From Saccharina japonica (Eukaryota; Sar; Phaeophyceae; Laminariales; Laminariaceae), in assembly GCA_008828725.1 (NCBI GenBank), contig MEHQ01000728.1, positions 67,833-131,832 of the forward strand: a stretch of 64,000 bases of DNA, in the 5' to 3' direction. The translations under genes were made by a program, and so were the position numbers. The notes below the pieces were generated by a model, which saw only the letters and a program-made list of their open reading frames with translations, ran no database searches and was not told where the DNA came from. Below, piece by piece: positions 47,971 through 58,262 of this stretch; within the stretch, counting starts at the first letter, position 1, and each line of letters starts with the position of its first letter.

Positions 47971-50900
47971 GTTGGAGTGTGGACTACTCTTGACGCCGGG
48001 TGGACGGCCAAACTGGCACGGGGTGGCCCGCATAGGTTGATCGGTGGCTTGTAGGTATAGGTCGGTGGTACAGTAAGAGGTTGGTGTGGGTATCCTGTAC
48101 CAGTATCTAGGCAGGTCGTGGGCTCGGCGGTTATTTGTGTAGGTTGGCGTCGACAATTTTCTTCCCGACCAAGGATCGTTCCATGATGTGGGTATCTTTT
48201 CCGTGTATTCGTACGTACTCGTAGCTCTCTTTGATTTCTAAGGGAGGTGCAGGTACGACCTACTGACGATTGGAGTGTGGGCTACTCTTGACGCCGGGTG
48301 AACGGCCAAGCTGGCACGGAGTGGTCTGTAGCTTGGTCGGTGGCTTGTGGGTCGGTCGGTGGTATAGTAGCAAGAGGTTGGTGTGGGTATCCTGTACCAG
48401 TGTGTAGACAGGTTGTGTGGGCTCGGCGGGTATTTGGGTAGGTTGGCGTCGACAATTTTCTTCTCGACCAAGGATCGTTCCATGATGTGGGTATCGTTTC
48501 CGTGTACTCGTAGCTCTCATAAATTTTTCTGAGGGAGGTGCAGGTACGACCTACTGGTATTAATAGTTGGAGTGTGGGCTACTCTTGACGCCAGCGGGAC
48601 GGCCAAGCTCGCACGGGGTGGTCTATACGTTGGTCGGTGGCTTGTAGGTTGGTCGGTGGTACAGTAGGAGGTTGGTGTGGGTATCCTGTACCAGTGTGTA
48701 GGCAGGTCGTGGGCTCGGCGGGTATTTGTGTAGGTTGGCGTCGACAATTTTCTTCCCGACCAAGGATTGTTCCATGATGTGGGAATCGTTTCCGTGTACT
48801 CGTACTCGTACTCGTAGCTCTCTTTTTGTTTCTGAGGGAGAGGTGCAGGTACGAGGTACTGGTATAGTTGGAGTGTGGGCTACTCTTGACGCGGGGTGGA
48901 CGGCTAAGCTGGCACAGGGTGGCCTATAGGTTGGTCGGTGGTACAGTAGGAGGTTGGTGTGGGTATCCGGTACCAGTATGTATAGGCCGGTCGTGGGCTC
49001 GGCGGGTATTTTGGGAAGGTTGACGTCGACGATTTTTTTCCCGACCAAGGATCGTTCCATGATGTGGGTATCGTTTCCGTGTATTCGTACGTACCTGGTA
49101 GCTCTCTTTGATTTCTGAGGGAGGTGTAGGTACGACCTACTGGTAATTGGAGTGTGGGCTACTCTTGACGCCGAGTGGACGGCCAAGCTGGCACGGGGTG
49201 GTCTATAGGTTGATCGGTGGCTTGTAGGTTGGTCGGTGGTACAGTATAATAATAGTATGAGGTTGGTGTGGGTATCCTGTACCAGTGTGTAGGCAGGTCG
49301 TGGGCTCGGCGGGTATTTGAGTAGGCTGGCGTCGACAATTTGTTTCCCGACCAAGGAACGCTCCATGATGTGGGTATCGTTTCCGTGCATTCGTACGAGG
49401 CTCTCTTTTTTGTTTCTGAGGGAGAGGTGCAGGTACGACCTACTGTTAGTTGGAGTGTGGGCTACTCTAAGACGCTGGGTGGACGGCCAAGCTGGCACGG
49501 GGTGGCCTATAGGTTGGTCGGTGGCTTGTAGGTTGGTCGGTGGTACAGTAGGAGGTTGGTGTGGGTATCTTGTACCAGTGTATGTAGGCAGGTCGTGGGC
49601 TCGGCGGGTATTTGGGTAGTTGGCGTCGACATTTTTCTTCCCGACCAAGGATCGTTCCATGATGTGGGTATCGTTTCCATGTACTCGTACGAGTCGTAGC
49701 CCTCTTTCAATTTCTGAGCAAGGTGCAGGTACGACCTACTGGTAGCTGGAGTGTGGGCTATTCTAAGAATCTTGACGCCGGGTGGACGGCCAAGCTGGCA
49801 CGGGGTGGCCTATAGGTTGGTCGGTGGCTTGTAGGTTGGTCGGTGGTACAGTAAGTAGGAGGTAGGTGAGAGTATCTTGTACCAGTGTATGTAGGCAGGT
49901 CGTGGGCTCGGCGGGTATTTGGGTAGGTTGGCGTCGACATTTTTCTTCCCTACCAAGGATCGTTCCATGATGTGGGTATCGTTTCCGTGTAGTCGTAGCT
50001 CTCTTATATTTTTCTGAGCGAGGTGCAGGTACGACCTACTGGTAATTGGAGTGTGGGCTACTCTTAACGCCGGGTGGACGGCCAAGCAGGCACAGGGTGG
50101 TCTACAGGTTGGTCGGTGGCTTGTAGGTTGGTCGGTGGTACAGTATTAGGAGGTTGGTGTGGGTATCCTGTACCAGTACGTAGGCAGGTCGTGGGCTCGA
50201 CGGGTATTTGAGTAGGTTGGCGTCGACAATTTGTTACCCGACCAAGGATCGTTCCATGCTGTGGGTATCGTTTCCGTGTACTCGTAGCTCTGTTTTTCGT
50301 TTTGAGGGAGGTGCTGTACGACCTACTGGTAGTTGGAATGCGGGTTACTCTTGACGCCGGGTGGACTACCAAGCTGGCACGGGGTGGTCTATAGGTTGGT
50401 CGGTGGCTTATAGGTTGGTCGGTGGTACAGTGAGAGGTTGGTGTGGGTATCCTGTACCAGTGTGTACAGTAGTAACCATCTGAGAACGGTACTTTTTTTT
50501 TGTGGGTTCTGCCGATGGCTGTACTGAAATAACCAAGGCGACAATTCACACGCCGGTTGTGTCCAACAATGCCCTGAGTGAAAATGAAAATTCGCGTTCG
50601 CGTCGATCTTTATATTTTTCAGTTTTGCTTTAGTTGTAGCCTTGAAAGGCTATTTTTGGTAAGGATTGCAAATGGCCAATTTTCAATATATTTAATTTCG
50701 GCTGGCTCAGGAAACCATATTATAGACCCGATATTGAAAATGTGTTCCCGGAGGATTGTGGTGAAGCTATACGATCATCATACAAGTTGTATTGTAGTAA
50801 AATATCCATTTTTGATGGCGCTGAAAATTTTTCCGTTTTCGGTTTTTCCTTACTGCAGTAAGGAATTAACCCACAAAACGGAAAATTTTTCAGCGCCATC

Positions 50901-53201
50901 AAAAATGGATATTTTACTACAGTATTCTTCTACGCCTTCACCGACTATTTGAAGTAAGTATTGGAAAATGAGGCCCCTGCCCAGTGGTGGTCCTACCCTG
51001 GAATATCTTCCCGCGCTAAACTTCGGGTTTATCGCGGCCTATTCTGCCCGAAGTGGCCCTGCCTACAAACAAAAACCCTGATGTTCTAAGCTGGGTGGGT
51101 GGGATGGTCAGTGTTTTTCCCGTTTCCCCGTTGTAAAATCTGGCGTTAGGTCTTCTCAAACCGGAATGATGAGGCGTGCAGTGTGTACGTAAATTAATTC
51201 CAATCGAAATGCTGGATCCACCTCGGTATCCTCGGTAAATCCGGATCTGTTGATTGTCGATTTTACTACAGTATTCTTCTACGCCTTCACCGACTATTTG
51301 AGAGTAAGTATTGGATTAAATGAGGCCTCCTGCCCCAGTCGGCGGTCCTACCCATACTTCCTCACGTCTCTGTCTCCCGCTTTTGACCGCTGAGCTCGGG
51401 TCGGTGGTCTCACCCAAACTTACTGGTACTCTCTCCGATCTACCGCTTGGTACACGCCGAAAAGTCTTTCTGGAAAGCTGGGGAAAGCGGTAAGTCCATA
51501 GCCGTCGTGTAGTCGCGTTCACGCTTACGCTTAAAGGCCCCGTCGCGCGTTGTTCCGGACGCTTCCCACCGGGGTACTCGTAGTCGCCCCGATATAATAC
51601 CGCGCTACCTGTTCTGTCTTCCACCCCCCGATCTTCATGATCTCATCTACCGCTGTTCCCGCCAATGACTTGCTGAGGGAGCCCCCCACCCGAACCCCAA
51701 AACGGAAAAATTTTCAGCGCCATCAAAAATGGATATTTTACTACAATACAACTTGTATGATGATCGTATAGCTAATCACCACAATCCTCCGGGAACACAT
51801 TTTCAATATCGGGTCTAGAATATGGTTTCCTGAGCCAGCCGAAATTAAAATATTGAAAATTGGCCATTTGCAATCCTTACCAAAAATAGCCTTTCAAGGC
51901 TATAACTAAAGCAAAACTGAAAAATATAAAGATATCGACGCGAACGCGAATTTTCATTTTCACTCAGGGCATTGTTGGACACAACCGGCGTGTGAATTGT
52001 CGCCTTGGTTCTTTCAGTACAGCCATCGGCAGAACCCACAAAAAAAAAGTACCGTTCTCAGATGGTTACTACTGTAGGCAGGTCGTGGGCTCGGCGGGTA
52101 TTTGTGTAGGTTGGTGTCGACAATTTTTCTCCCGACTAAGCATCGTTCCATGTTGTGGGTATCGTTTCCGTGTTCTCGTACTCGTAGCTCTCTTTTATTT
52201 CTTCTGAGGGAGGTGCAGGTACGACCTACTGGTAGTTGGAGTGCGAGCTACTCTGGATGCCGGGTGGATTGTCAAGCTGGCACGGGGTGGCCTGTAGGTT
52301 GGTCGGTGGCTTGTAGGTTGGTCGGTGGTACAGTAGGAAGTTGCTGTGGGTATCGTGTACCAGTATGTGTGTAGGCAGGTCGTGGGCTCGGCGGGTATTT
52401 GGGTAGGTTGGCATCGACATTTTTCTTCCCGACCAAGGATCGTTCCATGATGTGGAAATCGTTCCGGTGTACTCGTAGCTCTGTTTTTGTTTATGAGGGA
52501 GGCGTAGGTACGACCTACTGGTAGGAGTGTGGGCTACTCTTGACGCCGGGTGGACGGCCAAGTAGGCACGGGGTAGCCTGTAGGTTGGTCGGTGGCTTGT
52601 AGGTTGGTCGATGGTACTACAGTAGGAGGTTGGTGTGGGTATCCAGTACGAGTGTGTAGGCAGGTCGTGGGCTCACAGGGTATTTGGGTAGGTTGGCGTC
52701 GACAATTTTCTTGCCGATCAAGGATCGTTCCACGATGTGGGTGTCGTTTCCTTGTACTCGTAGCTCTCTTTTTTGTTTCGGAGGGAAACCTACTAGTAGT
52801 TGGAGTGTAGGCTACTGTTGACCTCGGGTGGACGGCCAAGCTGGCAAGGGGTGGCCTATAGGTTGGTCAGTGGCTTGTAGGTATAGGTCGGTGGTACAGT
52901 AGGAGGTCGGTGTTGGTATCCTGTACAATGTAGGCAAGTCGTGGGCTCGGCGGGTATTTGGGTAGGTTGGCGTCGACAATTTTATTCACGACCGAGGATC
53001 GTTCCATGATGTGGGTGTCGTTTCCGTGTACGCGTAGCTCTCTTTGATTTCTGAGGGAGGTGTAGGTACGACCTACTGGTAGTTGGAGTGTGGGCTACGC
53101 TCGATGCCGGGTGGACGGCCAAGCTGCCACGGGGTGGCCTGTAGGTTGGTCGGTGGCTTGTAGGTTGGTCGGTGGTACAGTAGGAGGTTGGTGTGGGTAT
53201 C
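47971..53201. repeat. Satellite of about 295-bp units
   Basis: The landmark CCAAGGATCGTTCCATGATG recurs at about 48170, 48470, 48762, 49047, 49353, 49647, 49954, 50243, 52138, 52434, 52719 and 52995, i.e. every 276-307 bp, and once more at 58160. Other constant blocks are GTGTGGGCTACTCTTGACGC, CGGCCAAGCTGGCACGG, TGGTGTGGGTATCCTGTACC and GTAGGCAGGTCGTGGGCTCG. About 13-14 units remain. Two later insertions (50467-52074 and 53202-58078) interrupt it. Confidence 0.92.
50467..52074. mobile_element. 1,608-bp element with about 380-bp inverted repeats, TA target
   Basis: Both ends read CAGTAGTAACCATCTGAGAA inward, and the inverted match continues for about 380 bp (50467-50850 against 51700-52074). 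TA flanks both sides (50465-50466 and 52075-52076). The empty site GTGTGTAGGCAGG is seen in neighbouring satellite units, which proves insertion. A CAGT start and TA target suggest a Tc1/mariner-type non-autonomous element with foldback-like arms. A further internal hairpin at 50806-50912 duplicates part of the arm (GATGGCGCTGAAAATTTTTC), and the block ATTTTACTACAGTATTCTTC recurs at 50911 and 51262. No transposase frame. Confidence 0.87.
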
Positions 53202-53485
53202 TATTGATTGTGCTTGGTACTCGATACAGCAGGTATGATGACGGTTTCATATATTGGGGAGTTCGTATACTTGGTGAGGCTTTATTGAGATAGAATTGAG
53301 TGCCAGGTTTCTTCCCACTCACTTGACTGACTTGACTTCCTTGACTTGCTCGCTGCGCCTCGATGGTGGTCTGCGAGGTCCGACGATAATATATACGTGG
53401 TTTATGTCTACATGAGGAGCGCTCCAGCTCCCTGACCCTGCCCGCCTGTGCTAGGCGCCGGCATGAGCCCGAGGTCGTATCAACA
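53202..53485 (+). repeat. 5' LTR
   Basis: 284 bp, from TATTGATTGTGCTTGG to GAGGTCGTATCAACA, directly after the GTATC target copy. No TGG-type tRNA primer site is evident next to it (CGCTATAGCGAGTC follows). Confidence 0.9.
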
Positions 53486-53562
53486 CGCTATAGCGAGTCA
53501 TTGTCGCTTATGACCTCGGGTTGCTTGGGGCATCAGGCAGTGGTGGCTTCCTTCACGTCGAG

Positions 53563-54776
53563 ATGGATGCCGCGGAGTCTGAAAGATGGAAGACGGTGCA
53601 GCTGATGGGAGTTGTCGACAAGCTGTATGCCGAGCGCTTCGTCCTGGTTCAACGCACCGTGAACTATGAAGCTCGGGCTGCGCGTACTGGACGGGTTGCC
53701 GTGCTTGCGAACGAGAGGGCTCGTCTCACTGAGGTGGATTTTCGGATCAACTCGGCTCAGCACCAGTTCAAGTGGCGCCAAGAGGTAGTCCACCCGATCC
53801 GACCGCAGCAACATCGTGCCGCCTTTGCCAGACGTGAGCCGGCGCTGGTGGAGCCGCTTGCTGCTCGAAGCACGAGCAACGCAGGCGAGCAGCAGCCGGA
53901 GCAGCAGCAGCAGGAAGACGAGATAGACGGGGCTGCAGTGGCAGCTCTTCGCGAGCAGATGGAGGAGATGAGGAGAGAATAGCAGCAGCGAAGCTGGCAG
54001 CCCTTCGGAGGAAGATGATAGCGAAGCTGCGTGCCGCGCCGAGCGAGGCCCAGCGCGCTGATTTGCAGAGGACGGCGGCAGAGCAGAGGAGGACAACAGC
54101 AGTTGGGACGACGGTGCGGCAACAAGGGCAGGAGGCCCACGCAAGCACGTTGGCCACTGCTGGAAACCATACCCGCTCTACGCCCACCCCCGAATTTGAT
54201 GAGGAAGCGACGAGAGGAGAAAAAGGAGAAGATATGGGTGACGAGGACAGAGAAGAAGAACAAGCTGAGGAGCTTAGTGGAGTGCAGACCTCTCGGAGCG
54301 GCAGCAGTGCACAGGATGGGCAGGAGGCCTTGCCGCAGCCGCTTCCGATTGAGAGAAGCCCCTTTGAGCCGGTTTGTTGGGTGAGCCCGGGCGCGCTAGT
54401 AGAGCAGGTGACTCTATCTGCGCGCTACGTTGAAACCCACCCCGCGGTGACGAGAGAGATACTGTCGCACGCGGAAGAGGAAGAGGTCGGAGAGATGGTT
54501 TTATGTACGAGTGGCATGGGGTTTTTGGACGAGGAGCATAGAGTAGGAGATGGAGAGGGCGGCGTTGGGATGGGCGAGGAGAGGAGCATCAGCCGTTGCC
54601 ACCGTCGCTGCCGCCACCGCCGCCTCTACCACCGCCCCCGCCACCGCCCGCGGAAGGCACGCGTGCAGACCTCGAGGTGGAGCAGCACGCCCTGGTAGTG
54701 GCGAGCCGCTTGGTACTGGCACACGGAGCCCTGTTATCATTCGAGCAACGGAAAGAGGAGGAAGAGGAGGAGAAGG

Positions 54777-54836
<60 letters not shown>

Positions 54837-54964
54837 GGAGCAAGGACGGGTGGGGCGGCGGCAAGCAACACCACCTACAGCAAGGTTGTGTTTGGACCAG
54901 CATGGAAGCTGGGCCGAGGTGGCGCCTGGGCGGTGGGCTCATCCCCCCGTTCAGCCCTGATTGA
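53563..54964 (+). CDS. Gag-like polyprotein of the LTR element, frame-disrupted
   Basis: Starts at ATG 53563 (MDAAESERWKTVQ). The first frame, to TAG 53980-53982, has a helical N-terminal region (MGVVDKLYAERFVLVQ, RARLTEVDFRINSAQHQFKW) and a Q/E-rich tail. A second frame continues the coiled-coil sense without a break in composition (ERIAAAKLAALRRKMIAKLR) through an acidic region to about 54590. A third frame continues as PPSLPPPPPLPPP, then RADLEVEQHALVVASRLVLA, then E-rich and a run of about 18 Gln, ending at TGA 54964. Two single-base shifts are therefore needed. No CCHC zinc knuckle is seen. The position next to the 5' LTR supports a gag-like role; the sequence itself matches nothing I can name. 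Confidence 0.45.
54782..54835. repeat. (CAG)n tract coding poly-Gln in the gag-like frame
   Basis: About 18 CAG/AGC triplets in the third frame of the gag-like region. Confidence 0.9.
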
Positions 54965-57794
54965 GGTATAGGCTTTGTTTGCGCTGCTTGATTGATTTTT
55001 TGTTTTTCTTGTTTTTGATGATACGTACGAAGATGCCGCTACTGCTGTTCAGGTATATTAATAGGTGTGTCGTAGGTTAGGCTTGTTTGGACCACCTACT
55101 ATTGATGCTGAATACGAGTAGTGGGTTCTGGTATCTTGCGTTTTGTACGCGGGATGTTAGACTACGTACTTGGGTTGGGGCTTGGGGAGGATGATATATG
55201 ATGCGCGCATGATATGATTGAGTACGCACGTGACGAGCACTTGACGAGCCGACATTATTATGTTTCGGTTGTGTGCTTTTCTTCGAACGCTGTGCTACCT
55301 GCACGCTTTGCTTCGAACGCTGTGCTACCTGCACGTACTAACCTTGTCAGATAGCAACACATCAGTATACGTATGATAATAGCCGACATGCAGCAATTCT
55401 GCTGTAACTTTTACCTGGACCTGTAATCAACAGGGGAAGGAACTTGGAACATGCTCATACGGTTATTTTGTCTGCCTGCGATGTTTTTGCTATTTGTACG
55501 AGAAGTACTATTATACTGCTGTGAGCATACCAGGTATATGCGTGCGGTGCTTTTCGTGATTCATGAGCGTACGGTTATATACGTGAATACGTACCCTGGT
55601 ACCAGAGAAGAGCAGGTACCAGAGAAGAGCAGGTACCAGAGAAGAGCAGTATTAATAGCAGTAGTTGCAAGTGGACTCGTACCCTGTTTTTAGACGGAAA
55701 AATGCCGCAGCAGTAAAGATAAATGTGCCCCCCCCCCCCTCTCTCTCCCTCCTTCCCTCTCTCCCTCTGTGCCGCCAAGATTTGGGTTGGCACGTAGAGA
55801 TTGGTGATAGTTGGTTCACGAGTAGTAGGGTAGGGGAGCTGCAGAAATAAAATACTGCTGTCTGCTTATTGTCTTGTGTACCTGATGCAAACAGTAGTGC
55901 TCTGTGTGCGGAGATTTTTATGACCGTGAAGGTCGTATATACCCCTATGCATACGTATAAGACACCGCGTTATACCAGGTATGCAGGTGCAGGTGTACCT
56001 GGTACAAAGCAACTGCGAACGTACTACTGCTCATATAAGGTTATCATGGTTGGTAACGGTGTTGGAAAATTCTGGGAAGTTGTGATATGATATGGATATG
56101 CGATGGAATGGATGGAGTATTGATACCGAGTGAAAATATGTTTTGGGCGACTCAGATTGACTGCTGTATGTTGTGTGCTCTTCCGCCCTCCCTCCCTCCC
56201 TCCCTCCGTAAGCGAACCAGTTATTGGTACGTGATGGTTCTAATCATTAATTCTGTAGCACAAATGCTATGTACGTCCTTAAAAGCAGGAGGAGTATAAG
56301 CGGAGTAGGTGCTTTAAACACGTAATCATATAGCAGTTACTATGTGCTCTTTGTTGGCGATGTGAAATATGCACTTGCACTTGTTGTCTGATCACGCCAT
56401 TCGAATCTTGATGAATATATATATGAATGCGTTTTGTCTTTCCGCGCACTGCTATTGGTTGGTTAAAACGCTGGTTTTGAGTCATTGCTGTTTGGTGATA
56501 AAATAGTACACTTCAGAGCTTGTCACGCACCCGGGTTCTCACCCTGCCAGACACCAACTTTCCTTGTGTGGAATTTCGCTCGAAGGTTCTTGATTATACC
56601 AGCAGCTCGTGGCAAGGGGAGATCACGTTTCCCCGATGATAAGTTGGCATAATAACTACTGCTGTAAGCTTGAAACCATAGCACGCGGTCGGATAAATTA
56701 CATTCACGTATGAAATGAGGATTTGAGATTTCTTATTTTAGTTTTTCTGGTTTTCGAGTCAATCTCAATGGTGATACCGTCTCTGGCTGTCTGGCCTGGG
56801 CGGCTTTTCTGGTAGTTCAGAAAATACATTGATTGACTGGTTGACCGACTGAAAAGAGGATCTGAGATTTATTCTTTTTAGTTTTAGAGTCGATCTCAAT
56901 GGTGATACCGTCTCTGGCCGTCTGGTCTGGGCGGCTTTTCTGATAGTTCGGAAAATGCATTGATTGACTGGTTGACTGATTGAACGAGGATTCGAGAATG
57001 GAGGATTTTGATTGAGTTTCTGATTGGGCTGGTGGGGTTAAGGTTGGGTTGTGGTTTTTGATTGATGGTTTTCGGGCATTGAAAATTCTGCCTGTTTACT
57101 GATTAAAATAGTGGATACTGCTGTGCGGATATACTGTTCTTGGTCGAACCGTGATCGGGAGCTGTATTGTTGATTGTCAGGGAGATATTCAATGATGATA
57201 ACGGCTGGTCTGGTAGTTCCGAGAATACATTGTACGGTATTGAGATTTGTATTGAGGATTTTTCAGAGTTTCGAGATTCTTGCAACGTGCAGTGGTATCT
57301 GAAGTTAGTACTACTGGACAAACCTGTATCGACCTGTTGACACCGAGCTGATGACCGCCTGATTACCGAGGCCTTATGTCCTAGTTACGGCAGCTGAGTG
57401 TCTTGGAAGATTGTTGAAGTTTGAGCCAGTATGGTTTAGATTTTGGTATTTGAATTTGAATGAATGTGCTTGAATTTCTGGTATTCGGTACTTTGAATTT
57501 TCTTGAGATTTTTATTTATCTTGTGGTAATCGGTACTTTGAATTTGCTTGAGGTTTTGGGACATTGTGGTCCACATTTGGTACGTGAATTTGGAATGTGT
57601 GATATTGATTCGGGATGATGATTTGTGGTTTTCGGGACAGCCATGAGGTGTGAGCATGCTATGCTATTGTGATGCTTTATTGCCATACTGTTCACCATGC
57701 AGGGAGGATATTAGTTGATGGGACTGTACACCTGTTCGGTATGCATACTGCGGATGTATGGTGTCGCACAGTATCGATTGCAAAGCAGGGAGGA
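54965..57794. other. Internal non-coding part of the LTR element
   Basis: No protease, RT, RNase H or integrase motif in any frame. It contains a TACCAGAGAAGAGCAGG triplication (55600-55648) and a direct repeat of about 120 bp (GAGGATTTGAGATTT...GGTGATACCGTCTCTGGC...) at 56715-56845 and 56855-56990. Confidence 0.6.
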
Positions 57795-58078
57795 TACTGA
57801 TTGTGCTTGGTACTCGATACAGCAGGTATGATGACGGTTTCATATATTGGGGAGTTCGTATACTTGGTGAGGCTTTATTGAGATAGAATTGAGTGCCAGG
57901 TTTCTTCCCACTCACTTGACTGACTTGACTTCCTTGACTTGCTCGCTGCGCCTCGATGGTGGTCTGCGAGGTCCGACGATAATATATACGTGGTTTATGT
58001 CTACATGAGGAGCGCTCCAGCTCCCTGACCCTGCCCGCCTGTGCTAGGCGCCGGCATGAGCCCGAGGTCGTATCAACA
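57795..58078 (+). repeat. 3' LTR
   Basis: 284 bp, one apparent difference from the 5' LTR. Preceded by the purine tract and followed by GTATC and the resumed satellite unit. Confidence 0.9.
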
Positions 58079-58083
58079 GTATC

Positions 58084-58262
58084 GTGTACCAGAATGTAGG
58101 CAGGTCGTGGGCTCGGCGGGTATTTGGGTAGGTTGGCGTCGACAATTTTCTTCCCGACCAAGGATCGTTCATTGATGTGGGTATCGTTTCCGTGTACTCG
58201 TAGCTCTCTTGTTTTTTCTGAGGGAGGTGCAGGTACGACCTACTGATAGTTGGAGTGTGGGC
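58084..58262. repeat. Last partial satellite unit
   Basis: The satellite resumes after the LTR element (GTGTACCAGAATGTAGG...TTGGAGTGTGGGC) and stops where copia-like coding sequence begins. Confidence 0.85.

Larger units (their letters stand above)
53202..58078 (+). mobile_element. 4,877-bp non-autonomous LTR retrotransposon
   Basis: Direct 284-bp LTRs at 53202-53485 and 57795-58078 appear identical except at the third base (TATTGATTG against TACTGATTG). The 5-bp target duplication GTATC lies at 53197-53201 and 58079-58083, and the satellite unit is continuous across it. LTRs end in ...CGTATCAACA. A purine tract (GCAAAGCAGGGAGGA) immediately precedes the 3' LTR. The interior has a gag-like reading region (53563-54964) and then about 2.8 kb without any pol motif, so mobility would need enzymes supplied in trans. 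The near-identical LTRs mean a recent insertion. Confidence 0.9.

Noticed and set aside
48623-49660. 345-codon minus-strand frame as a protein gene
   Set aside because: It spans several satellite units, is low complexity (Pro/Thr/His-rich), differs in frame between units of unequal length and has no start context or domain.
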